Of a DNA stretch of 64,000 nt, positions 1-6,726 are shown one piece after another. The stretch is from Azophilus sp965221465 (GTDB lineage: Bacteria > Pseudomonadota > Gammaproteobacteria > Pseudomonadales > Azotimanducaceae): contig OZ244892.1 in NCBI GenBank assembly GCA_965221465.1, positions 496,001 through 560,000 on the forward strand, given 5' to 3'. A model generated the notes under the pieces. That model worked only from the letters and a program-made list of their open reading frames with translations, made no database searches and was not told the origin of the DNA. The stretch's first letter is position 1, and each line of letters begins with the position of its first letter. The position numbers and the translations under genes were made by a program.

Positions 1-248
1 TGCTTCTCGAAAGAGCAGAACATCAAGGTCATGCGCCGGTTTTCCAGCACGTGGGCGGCAGTCTCGTTGCCGCTGCCGGTCAGGTTCAGCCAGACGACCC
101 GGCTCTGATCGAGCAAACGCGAGGAGTCCATGCCCTTCGGCGAGACATCGATCCGGCCGCCAGCGCCTCCAGTGCCGACAAAGAACACGGGCTGAAGAGC
201 GATGAACGCGATGTGGTCATCGGTGAGTGCGGCAAACTGCTCGGTCAT
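1..248 (-). CDS. Pyridoxamine 5'-phosphate oxidase-family protein (N-terminal part)
   Basis: The frame runs off the left edge, so only the first 82 residues are present. It reads as the start of an FMN-binding split-barrel protein of the pyridoxamine-phosphate-oxidase-like superfamily: SPKGMD is followed by WLNLTGSGNETAAHV and MTLMFCSFE, the conserved core of the uncharacterised PNPOx-like group. Such proteins bind FMN or F420 in the cytoplasm; the substrate cannot be told from this fragment. The start is the ATG at 248 with GGA about seven bases upstream; an ATG at 260 is also in frame. It lies 3' of the recO pseudogene on the same strand. Confidence 0.8.
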   Translation of the reverse strand, partial: MTEQFAALTDDHIAFIALQPVFFVGTGGAGGRIDVSPKGMDSSRLLDQSRVVWLNLTGSGNETAAHVLENRRMTLMFCSFEK

Positions 249-313
249 ACATGCTTCCATCGGGTTTGCAAATGATTGTAACCGATTCGCCCCCGCGAGA
301 TTGCGCGGCAACA

Positions 314-939
314 CTAGGTGAACAGCTTTCGGCTGTGCAAGGACTTGCCGCCCAAGTGGACTTCGAGGGCTTTACGCACCAGGTGTTTGGCGGAAGCAGC
401 AGTCTTGGAATCTTTGAGTTCGAGGCGGGCCAGGTCGAGCAGATGCGCGCCGGAGAAAATCCGCTTGCTGTCGTTTGTGTCCGTCGACGCTTCCTCAAAA
501 CCAATGTCCGGCAGATACCCGTAGGTTTTGTTGGCCGCGATTGGTTGCTGCTTGCGGCTTTCGGTTGCCAATTTGATGGCATAACCAAGATCGGCGAGCA
601 ATTCGAGTTCGAAACGGCGCAGCACTCCTTCCAACGGTTCGGTGTTCGCCATGTCGGCGAGCGTTTTGACGAAAGTTGCGAACAATCGCAGATGTTTCAC
701 ATGATCGTGCAATAAACGGCTCACCAATTGGTTTATGTATAGACCGCTGAACAGGCGCTCGCCCACGAGGGCGACCACACGGCCCGCGCTCTCGACACCG
801 GTCAAAGTCTTGACTTCGCCGCGGCCACGGCGGCGATGCGCCCATGGTCGCAACTGAACAGGTCAACCAACAGGCTTGTGTTGCGAAAAGTACGCCGATG
901 GATCACCCAGGCCGGCTGCAAGAGTACACGTGTGTTCAC
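314..939 (-). pseudogene. recO: DNA repair protein RecO, broken by an internal deletion and frameshift
   Basis: RecO helps RecR load RecA on SSB-coated single-stranded DNA. The N-terminal part starts at GTG 939 and reads RVLLQPAWVIHRR, then SLLVDLF and DHGRIAAVA, a typical RecO OB fold; it then leaves frame and stops soon after. The C-terminal part lies in another frame: GRGEVKTLTG, LFSGLYINQL, LRRFELELLADLGYA, LGGKSLHSRKLF, ending at 314. Compared with E. coli RecO, the stretch of about 24 residues between the OB strand (VAKG) and GRGEVKTL is missing, and the junction is out of frame. Both halves are otherwise well conserved, so the damage looks recent. A sequencing error cannot produce the missing segment, although it could explain the frame change alone. 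Confidence 0.8.
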
Positions 940-1129
940 GGGAATTTGGGCGTCATTCTGGAATGACTTTGCGTTTGGGTTGGTTTCAAGTGATAGACTC
1001 GAAGGCGATTGACCCGGTGCGCATAGGAATAGTAGCCGCGCGAAACTTGGCGATCTGCAAGTATGGCGATGGAGAGTTCGCTGAAATTCAACCTGATCAT
1101 GCTGGGCATCCGCCAGTCGCTACGGGTGA

Positions 1130-1650
1130 AACGAGGCGATAGAAGGTGTGGAATGGAGTTTGAGGATGGTGGCAATACGCCGGGGTCCTCGATGCAAGCG
1201 ATCAGGCGCAACTTGCCGCCGCACTTGGGGCAGCTCGCAATGTCGATGGCGAACACCCGGTTCAGCCGCTGCATCCAGGTCACTGGAGCAAGGGGTCTAT
1301 CAGTCTCGGGCTCCTTGGTTTTGCGGTAGGGCACGACGCGCTCGCGGTGCTTGCAGTTTGGGGCGAACATACGTGGAATCGAAGGCCTCGCCAGGCTCCA
1401 GATCAAGGAAGGCGTGGTTCGGGTCGCGGACGAGGAGGCCTTGTCTTTCCAGTAGTCTGGCCACGCGCTTGGCTGTGCGGTGCAGCAGGCGAACAAGCTC
1501 GGCCGGGGTTGGCCGGGGTGCCCGGTGAAACGTCGGGCGTGCCTGATCGAAGGAACACACACCGTCAAGGAACAGCAGGCGGAAGTGGATATTCAATTTC
1601 AGCGCCGAACCGAATCGCTGGATGAGCGTGACCGCACCGGTCTCGCGTTA
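1130..1650 (-). pseudogene. IS91-type transposase relic
   Basis: Three frames carry pieces of an IS91/ISCR-type (HUH, rolling-circle) transposase. The upstream piece reads TGAVTLIQRFG, shifts frame, then NIHFRLLFLDGV and TPAELVRLLHR...LLERQGLL. After a missing stretch, in another frame, come MFAPNCKHRERVVP and RVFAIDIASCPKCGGKLRLI, the typical C-terminal zinc-binding region. A further shift follows near 1175. The segment between LLERQGLL and FAPN, which holds much of the catalytic core, is absent, so the element cannot be active. It lies just upstream of the broken recO, where the rest of a recO operon would be expected, and may mark the rearrangement that damaged this region. No element ends were found. 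Confidence 0.75.
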
Positions 1651-1914
1651 GTCGCGTGCGCGCTCGATCCAACGGAAGGGCGATCGTTCATTAGCTGATG
1701 GGTCAATCCGGGAAACGCCCCTGGACTTCTAATGAACCAATGTGAGAAACAACAGGTACTCGAACCGATAGTCGAGGCGGACCTTCAGCCGGAGCAATAT
1801 GCGTACCGCGCGAACGGACGGGCGGGGCTTTGCTGCCGGTTGCGAGCATGCGCAGAAGGGCAAAATCCGGCGTGATCGTCGCGGCCCCCGGTGCAATATG
1901 GGGGCCGGCGTAAG

Positions 1915-2136
1915 TCAGCGCCTGCCGAGCTCTTCCACCAGCGCGCTTTCGTCGGGAAAACTGCCCGTCTGGTGTTTCGAATAGACCAGCTGGCCATCGA
2001 CCTTCACGTCGAAGATGCCGCTGCCCCCTTCGATGAGGCGGGCATCGACGTCGAACGCTTCCTTGAACCGGGCAGCCAGACTGACCGCCTGTGGTTCGTA
2101 GTTTCACTCCATGCAGTACTTGATCGAGATTTCCAT
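1915..2136 (-). CDS. SelW/Rdx-family thioredoxin-like protein with in-frame UGA (candidate selenoprotein)
   Basis: From ATG 2136 the frame reads MEISIKYCME, then TGA at 2104-2106, and continues in the same frame with NYEPQAVSLAARF, GGSGIFDVKVDG and YSKHQTGSFPD to a stop at 1915, 73 residues in all. This is the full length and layout of the SelT/SelW/SelH (Rdx) family: beta strand, CxxU/C redox motif, and the conserved G-FDV-DG and SK-tG-FP segments. The UGA sits exactly at the second redox position (C-M-E-U), where SelW proteins carry selenocysteine. A hairpin begins 12 bases after the UGA. The gene is 70 bp downstream of a flavodoxin on the same strand. Alternatively UGA is a nonsense mutation, e.g. 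of Cys (UGC/UGU) or Trp (UGG). No Sec machinery lies in the window. Confidence 0.65.
2073..2091 (-). promoter_or_regulatory. Candidate bacterial SECIS-like hairpin after the UGA codon
   Basis: On the minus strand, 12 bases after the UGA, 19 bases fold as CAG-G-CGG, loop TCAGT, CTG-G-CTG: six pairs (one G-U) with one central G-G mismatch. Bacterial SECIS elements are short stem-loops just downstream of UGA, inside the coding region, with a G near the apical loop about 16-37 bases after the codon. Position and size fit, but the stem is weak and such folds arise by chance in GC-rich DNA. Confidence 0.35.
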
Positions 2137-2206
2137 GTTCTCCGGTGCGTTGGCTTTGGGACTGTTCGACTATACCTCATGACTGCGGGTCGCGTTTGCC
2201 GGAGAG

Positions 2207-2668
2207 TCAGAAGAGGCTCATCTCGAGACCGAGCGCCAGGGCCATGCCGAGATCGTGACATTGCTGGAGGTGCTCGGCAGTCAACTCGCCCCGGGCGATT
2301 ACGGGTTCCTGTACCTCTATGAACGGGTAGCCCTTCGCGATCCGGCGAATGGCGGTCAGCGCCCCGGTTCCGTCGTTGCCGGCGCTGATGAATGCCGAGT
2401 AGGGCAGGGGTGCGATCTTTCCTTCCACGGCGTAAAAGGTGCGGTCGAAGAAGTCCTTCATGGCGCCGGACATGTAACCGAAGTTCTCCGGCGTGCCCAG
2501 CAGCAGTCCCTGGGCTCCCAGCAGGTCGTCGGCCCCGGCATCCCGGCAGAGGAGCCGCCGCACCTCGACGCCGGAAACATCCTCGTGACAGGCGCCGCGG
2601 TAGACGGCGCTCGCCATCCGCTCGGTGCTTTCAGACTGCGTGTGATAGACGATCAGCAGGTTTTTCAC
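2207..2668 (-). CDS. Flavodoxin-family protein (NAD(P)H-quinone reductase-like)
   Basis: About 153 residues. The N-terminus LLIVYHTQSESTERMA is the FMN phosphate-binding loop of flavodoxin-fold proteins, followed by GLLLGTPENFGYMSGAMKDFFDRTF, close to the WrbA/flavodoxin_2 type, and YSAFISAGNDGTGA. It should bind FMN and act as a cytoplasmic electron carrier or quinone/nitro reductase. I prefer the GTG at 2668, which starts directly before the first beta strand with AAGAG upstream; an upstream ATG at 2728 would add 20 residues encoded by a short imperfect repeat. The SelW-like gene follows on the same strand after 70 bp, so the two may form a small redox operon. Confidence 0.8.
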   Translation of the reverse strand: MKNLLIVYHTQSESTERMASAVYRGACHEDVSGVEVRRLLCRDAGADDLLGAQGLLLGTPENFGYMSGAMKDFFDRTFYAVEGKIAPLPYSAFISAGNDGTGALTAIRRIAKGYPFIEVQEPVIARGELTAEHLQQCHDLGMALALGLEMSLF

Positions 2669-2670
2669 AG

Positions 2671-2719
2671 CTCTTGCCAGTCTCTTGCCAACCCGTTGCC
2701 AACCTCGTGCCAACCTCGC
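2671..2719. repeat. Short imperfect direct repeats (TTGCCAAC-type, about 12 bp period)
   Basis: Four successive degenerate units of CTCTTGCCAG / CTCTTGCCAACC / CGTTGCCAACCT / CGTGCCAACCT lie directly upstream of the flavodoxin start. They may be slippage products or a protein-binding array; nothing more can be said. Confidence 0.5.
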
Positions 2720-2900
2720 TTGGTTCATTCACGGACTGGTCCGGCCAGTCCTGCTCGGCCATCTGTGGATGCGGTCAGGCGCCGCTCGACCGAACGGCGC
2801 CTGGCCGCTACCAGGCCGCCGATCGAACGCAACCGATCGGGTTGCAAACACGTACGACAGGTCAACCTGCCGGATAGTGGGGCTCAAGTATACTGGCGCG

Positions 2901-4139
2901 ATGGACCTGCTCGACATTCAGGCTGCCGCGGAACGGCTTGCCGGCCGTATCGCATGCACGCCCTGCACACGTTCCGCGACACTCTCCGCGATCACGGGTG
3001 CGGATGTCTACCTGAAGTTCGAAAACCACCAGTTCACGGCATCTTTCAAGGAGCGCGGCGCACTCAACTGCCTGCTGTTGCTCGGCGAAGAGGAACGCCG
3101 GCGCGGGGTGATCGCCATGTCCGCGGGGAACCACGCGCAGGCGCTGGCCTACCACGGTTCCCGGCTCGATGTGCCCGCGTGCATCGTGATGCCCCGCTCG
3201 ACCCCCAACGCCAAGGTCGAACAGACGCGGGTGTTCGGCGCCGAGGTGCACCTCGAGGGCAGCACCTTCGATGAAACCCTGGCTTATACGGTGCGTCTGG
3301 CCGATGAGCGTAGCTTGACGCTGGTGCACCCGTTCGACGATGAGCGGGTCATCGCCGGGCAAGGCACCATCGGATTGGAAATCCTGGAACAGGTGCCGGA
3401 TCTGGAGGCGGTGGTTCTCCCGGTCGGGGGTGGGGGATTGATCGGCGGCACGGCCATGGCGGTCAAGTCGACATCGCCGGCCGTCGAGGTATCGGGCGTG
3501 CAGGTAGAGCGCTATTCGGCCGCGTACGATCGCTTTCACGGGCGCGACAGCACGGGCGCGCCCTCTGCAACGGTAGCCGAGGGAATTGCCGTGAAGTCCC
3601 CGGGCCGCCATACATGGCCGTTGATCGAAACCCATGTCGACAACCTGTTCCTGGTCGACGAGAGGGAGGTCGAGCAAGCGGTCTTCACGTTGCTGGAGAT
3701 CGAAAAGACGGTGGTGGAGGGCGCCGGCGCGGCGACGCTGGCGGCACTCTCGGCGAATGCCGACCACTACCGCGGCAGGAAGGTGGCCCTGGTTCTTTCC
3801 GGTGGCAACGTGGACATGATGATCCTTTCGTCGGTACTGCAGCGGGGCCTGGTGCGCAGCCATCGTCTGGCGCGCCTCGATGTGGAGATTCCCGATATTC
3901 CGGGGGCATTGGCGCAATTGACTGCCGTTCTCGGCCGGCTGGACAGCAACATCGTCGATATCGTGCACCAGCGGACCTTCGGAGGGTCGTCGGTACGGGC
4001 GACCGTGGTGGAACTGGTGCTGCAGATGCGCGGCGAAGAGCAAGTGGAGCAGGTTCTCGGCGCCCTGGAAGAGGAGGGTTACCAGGCGCGCTTCAGAAGC
4101 GGGCCCGGCGGGGACGTCACCGCAACAGCCAGGCTCTGA
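2901..4139 (+). CDS. ilvA: Threonine dehydratase with C-terminal ACT domain
   Basis: PLP-dependent threonine ammonia-lyase, converting threonine to 2-oxobutyrate and ammonia; in isoleucine synthesis this is the committed step. The 412-residue protein has the fold-type II PLP lysine K50 in SFKERGAL, the substrate loop SAGNHAQ (about residue 75), the phosphate-binding glycine loop GGGGLIGG (about 180), and a C-terminal ACT region (about 330-405, starting LDVEIPDIPGALAQL). Length and single ACT domain match the short form annotated as ilvA or tdcB-like, not the long E. coli IlvA with two ACT-like repeats. ATG 2901 starts the conserved region; there is no strong Shine-Dalgarno. It stands alone, and its 3' end overlaps a decayed antisense frame. 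Confidence 0.9.
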   Translation: MDLLDIQAAAERLAGRIACTPCTRSATLSAITGADVYLKFENHQFTASFKERGALNCLLLLGEEERRRGVIAMSAGNHAQALAYHGSRLDVPACIVMPRSTPNAKVEQTRVFGAEVHLEGSTFDETLAYTVRLADERSLTLVHPFDDERVIAGQGTIGLEILEQVPDLEAVVLPVGGGGLIGGTAMAVKSTSPAVEVSGVQVERYSAAYDRFHGRDSTGAPSATVAEGIAVKSPGRHTWPLIETHVDNLFLVDEREVEQAVFTLLEIEKTVVEGAGAATLAALSANADHYRGRKVALVLSGGNVDMMILSSVLQRGLVRSHRLARLDVEIPDIPGALAQLTAVLGRLDSNIVDIVHQRTFGGSSVRATVVELVLQMRGEEQVEQVLGALEEEGYQARFRSGPGGDVTATARL

Positions 4140-4401
4140 ACCGCTCATTCATGTTCTCGCCGTTGTCGGCCCACCACTGCCAGTCGTTCTGCGGGCGAGC
4201 CCTTTGTATGCCGGAGATTTGGGCAGGTGCGGGGCCATGGCGATACCGGTTTCGAGGTGGGTCGAGACCGGTTCCTCCGCGGAGTAGCGTGCGGGGCTGC
4301 AGGCGATATGGCAGGTATTGGCGCCGTCGAGGCCGGTTGCGAGGTAATCCGCGGTGGTACCACGCGGCCCGGCAGCCCCCGGCGAGCGTCGTGCCCGACA
4401 T
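4117..4401 (-). pseudogene. Frameshifted remnant of an unrecognised gene
   Basis: Two adjacent minus-strand frames look protein-like and join through a shift near 4188. The upstream frame carries DYLATGLDGANTCHIACSP and HLETGIAMAPHLPKSPAYKG, without the usual arginine/alanine-rich look of noncoding frames here. The downstream frame continues QNDWQWWADNGENMNERF and stops at 4117, inside the last 23 bp of the threonine dehydratase gene. I do not recognise the family. It is probably the C-terminal end of a lost gene, but chance cannot be excluded. Confidence 0.35.
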
Positions 4402-4474
4402 CGAAAAAGTGTCACCATTTGTAACGCAACGGTTGACGGCTCCCGCGCGTTTTACGACTATTGGCTATTAGGTT

Positions 4475-4930
4475 ATGCATCCCGGGGGGTTGTTGTTTGA
4501 AGATGAAGCGATCGGCATGTGCTACCTGAACGGGTTTATCGGATTCGGATTCATCCTGCTGGCGCTGTTTCATCTCGGCGTTCCCGATGCGTCGTTGCTG
4601 ATCGGGGCATACCTGTTCGGGTCCGCATTGGCTTTCGCCACCCTGATACGGCGGTTGCCACTCAATGCCGCACGGGTGCTGGCGCTGGTTACGACGGCAG
4701 CCACCTTCTTCTACTTCATCGGCTTTTTCCAGATGGCGCCGCACCTCGGCGATGGCTGGTACGCGGTGCATACCAAGGCCCTCGGTCAACTGCTGGGTGC
4801 ATTCGCCATGATTCCGGTGCTCGCCGAATACAGTTGCCGGCTGAAAGCGGACTGCCTGGGCGCGGAAGAGCAGCGGCGAGCGGGGTTCTTTTCCGTACCG
4901 CGGAAGCTGGGCCGGCAACTGCGAGCCTGA
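4475..4930 (+). CDS. Small multi-spanning membrane protein, function unknown
   Basis: 151 residues with about four hydrophobic segments: 17-35 (GFIGFGFILLALFHLGV), 40-58, 66-86 (LALVTTAATFFYFIGFF) and 100-118 (ALGQLLGAFAMIPVLAEY), then a basic cytoplasmic-looking tail. I do not recognise the family. ATG 4475 is the first start; ATG 4517, just before the first membrane segment, is equally plausible. It is convergent with the LLM oxidoreductase gene, with only seven bases between the two stops, so no room is left for a normal terminator on either side. Confidence 0.65.
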   Translation: MHPGGLLFEDEAIGMCYLNGFIGFGFILLALFHLGVPDASLLIGAYLFGSALAFATLIRRLPLNAARVLALVTTAATFFYFIGFFQMAPHLGDGWYAVHTKALGQLLGAFAMIPVLAEYSCRLKADCLGAEEQRRAGFFSVPRKLGRQLRA

Positions 4931-4937
4931 ATCCTGT

Positions 4938-5879
4938 CTACAGGGCCCTCACCCGGGGCATGACCTCCGTCAGGTAGGCGTCCAGGGCTTCCTCGTTCCA
5001 GGGTGCCCGGAGGGCAATGTTGATTTCCTGGGCGCCGGCAGCAATGTACTCGCCCATGCGTTCCACGGCCTCGTCCGGGGTACAGGCAAGGGCGCCTTCG
5101 GGGACGCGGCCGCGCAGCACGCGCCAGTCCTCCGCGACCCTGAGCCGCTGCCGTTCCACATCCGCGCGGTCGACGCCCAGGTTGAACATCAGATTGATGC
5201 CGCGCCGGATGGCGCGAGGTTCGCGTCCCTGCTCGGCGCACCAGTGGTCGAGCACCTGATTCAGCCGCCCGAATTCACCGGGGGACAGGTAAGGGGCGTT
5301 CCAGCCGTCCGCGTGGGCCGCGGCGATCTTCAAGGTACGCTTCTCGCCGACCCCACCGATCCAGATGGGCAGGCGGCCCTGCACGGGCCTCGGCAGGCAA
5401 CTCGCATCCACGGCCTGAAAGTGCCTGCCGTTGAAGTTGGTGCGTTCCTCGCAGAGCATCTGCCGGATGAGTTGCACCGCCTCTTCGAGCATGTCGAGGC
5501 GGGTACCGATGTCCGGAAACGGGTACCCGTAAGCGGTGGCTTCCCAAATGTGCCAGCCGGCGCCGAGCCCGAGTTCGAACCGGCCGCCGGTGATGTGATC
5601 GAGCGTGGTGGCCGCTTTCGCCAGCAGCGCCGGATTGCGGTAGCCGACATAGAACACCAGGCAGCCGATGCGGGCATGTCGGGTCTCCGCTGCCAGCGCG
5701 CCCAGCGTTGCCAGCGCCTCGAAGTGGGGCTCGGTACCGTTCTTGGGCGGCGCCTCGTAGAAGTGGTCCCAGGCCGAGAGCCAGTCGACGCCGGCGGCGT
5801 CGAGCTTGCGCCACAGGGCGCGGAGTTCGTCCATGGCCATGTTCTGCTGGCCGATGTGTACACCGAGAGACAGGCTCAC
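4938..5879 (-). CDS. LLM-class flavin/F420-dependent oxidoreductase
   Basis: About 313 residues with the bacterial luciferase-like TIM-barrel pattern: LDAAGVDWLSAWDHF near the N-terminus, ARIGCLVFYVGYRNPALLAKAATTLDHI, GGRFELGLGAGWH, PIWIGGVGEKRTLKIAAAHADGWN and EAVERMGEYIAAGAQEINI. These positions form the flavin/F420 binding face. The family uses reduced FMN or F420 for oxidations and monooxygenations; the substrate is unknown. I chose GTG 5879, preceded by AAGGA ten bases upstream, because the protein alignment begins there; upstream in-frame sequence lies within a dispersed repeat and is not coding-like. A second, distinct LLM gene is at 51766. Confidence 0.85.
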   Translation of the reverse strand: MSLSLGVHIGQQNMAMDELRALWRKLDAAGVDWLSAWDHFYEAPPKNGTEPHFEALATLGALAAETRHARIGCLVFYVGYRNPALLAKAATTLDHITGGRFELGLGAGWHIWEATAYGYPFPDIGTRLDMLEEAVQLIRQMLCEERTNFNGRHFQAVDASCLPRPVQGRLPIWIGGVGEKRTLKIAAAHADGWNAPYLSPGEFGRLNQVLDHWCAEQGREPRAIRRGINLMFNLGVDRADVERQRLRVAEDWRVLRGRVPEGALACTPDEAVERMGEYIAAGAQEINIALRAPWNEEALDAYLTEVMPRVRAL

Positions 5880-5955
5880 GTCATCGCATTCCTTGTGGGG
5901 GTAGCTTGCGAAGCGGGAATTGCGGCGCAAGCTTGCAAGCAATCGAAGCGAAAAT

Positions 5956-6207
5956 CCAGCCCGCGTCCGTCGCCAAATTCCTGCTGCGGATGCCGACGCA
6001 CTCGCCCTGCGCGGCGGTATATTCCTTTTGCGAGTTTCGATCCCGGCGCGCCGGGACGACGACGTGCAAGGAACATCAGCAATACGCTGGGAGAGAGCAG
6101 GTGTGCGGTGCGTGTATCTGGCGCTGTTTGGGCTCGTGCTTGCGCCCATCGTCGCGGTAAATCTCGCCGCCTGGTGCGCCAGATGCACGTACCGTATACC
6201 TGCTCTC
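5956..6207 (+). repeat. Composite dispersed repeat, full copy (modules A, B and C)
   Basis: The most complete copy of a repeat found only between genes here. Module A (5956-6017) contains CTGCTGCGGATGCCGACGCA. Module B (6030-6074) contains the palindrome CCCGGCGCGCCGGG and ends GCAAGGAAC. Module C (6093-6207) is an inverted repeat with 31-nt arms (6093-6123 and 6177-6207) around a conserved core containing GGGCTCGTGCTTGCGCCC. The arms pair fully when four G-U pairs are allowed. Other copies: 24336-24610, 30575-30640, 46691-46750, 51495-51672, 58916-58990; B only at 19604 and 49323. No coding role is apparent. Confidence 0.85.
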
Positions 6208-6490
6208 GGTGCCCGGTCACCAGATACATGTTGAGTTATTTTGTCAATTAAATCAGGGAGTTATGATTTTTTCCATGCGAGGTGGCGCGGAGAAGCCGCG
6301 GGCTGCGTGCCAAATGTTGCCGGAGATGGCGGGCAGCCATGCCGGTCGATTTCGCACATCAGGAAGGGAAATATCGTATGGCGTTCTCTCGGTTCGGCGA
6401 GGAAAATCACCACCACTCGTTCGATTTCGAACAGCCCCGGCGACCCTCCGGTCCCTTCCTCCCAGAGTCGTTGTCGCCGGGGCAACTTTA

Positions 6491-6532
6491 TTCCGACCAA
6501 GGTCCTCGTGATTCCGACCAAGTTCCTCGTGC
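6491..6532. repeat. Two tandem 21-bp units
   Basis: TTCCGACCAAGGTCCTCGTG(A) is repeated directly with two substitutions, immediately before the 17-bp array. The stretch 6208-6490 before it holds no gene or structure that I can support. Confidence 0.75.
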
Positions 6533-6544
6533 CGGACGCGGCCC

Positions 6545-6714
6545 CCCTGACAATCGCACCTCCCTGACAATCGCACCTCCCTGACAATCGCGCCGCCCTG
6601 CCAACCGCGCTTCCCTGCAAGCAACGCTTCCCTGCAATCGATGCTTCCCAGCAATCGGTGCTTCCCAGCAATCTATGCACCCTAGCAAGCAGTGCTCCCC
6701 TGCCGCACGCGGAT
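6545..6714. repeat. Degenerate 17-bp tandem repeat, nine to ten units
   Basis: Consecutive 17-bp units begin at 6545, 6562, 6579, 6596, 6613, 6630, 6647, 6664 and 6681, with a weak tenth at 6698. The first two are identical (CCCTGACAATCGCACCT); divergence grows towards the 3' end (CCCTGCAATCGATGCTT, CCCAGCAATCGGTGCTT). The period is not a multiple of three and no reading frame is kept. It lies directly beyond the stop of the RND pump gene. There are no unique spacers, so it is not a CRISPR array. Confidence 0.9.
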
Positions 6715-6726
6715 GCTCGGGTGCTC

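Noticed and set aside
2668..2728. Upstream ATG start for the flavodoxin
   Set aside because: The extra 20 residues are encoded by short direct repeats and precede the first conserved strand; the GTG at 2668 fits the family better.
5956..6017. Short peptide with similar translation in module A copies (FLLRxPxHSPC)
   Set aside because: The similarity follows from DNA identity of the repeat; there is no start, ribosome site or common frame across all copies.
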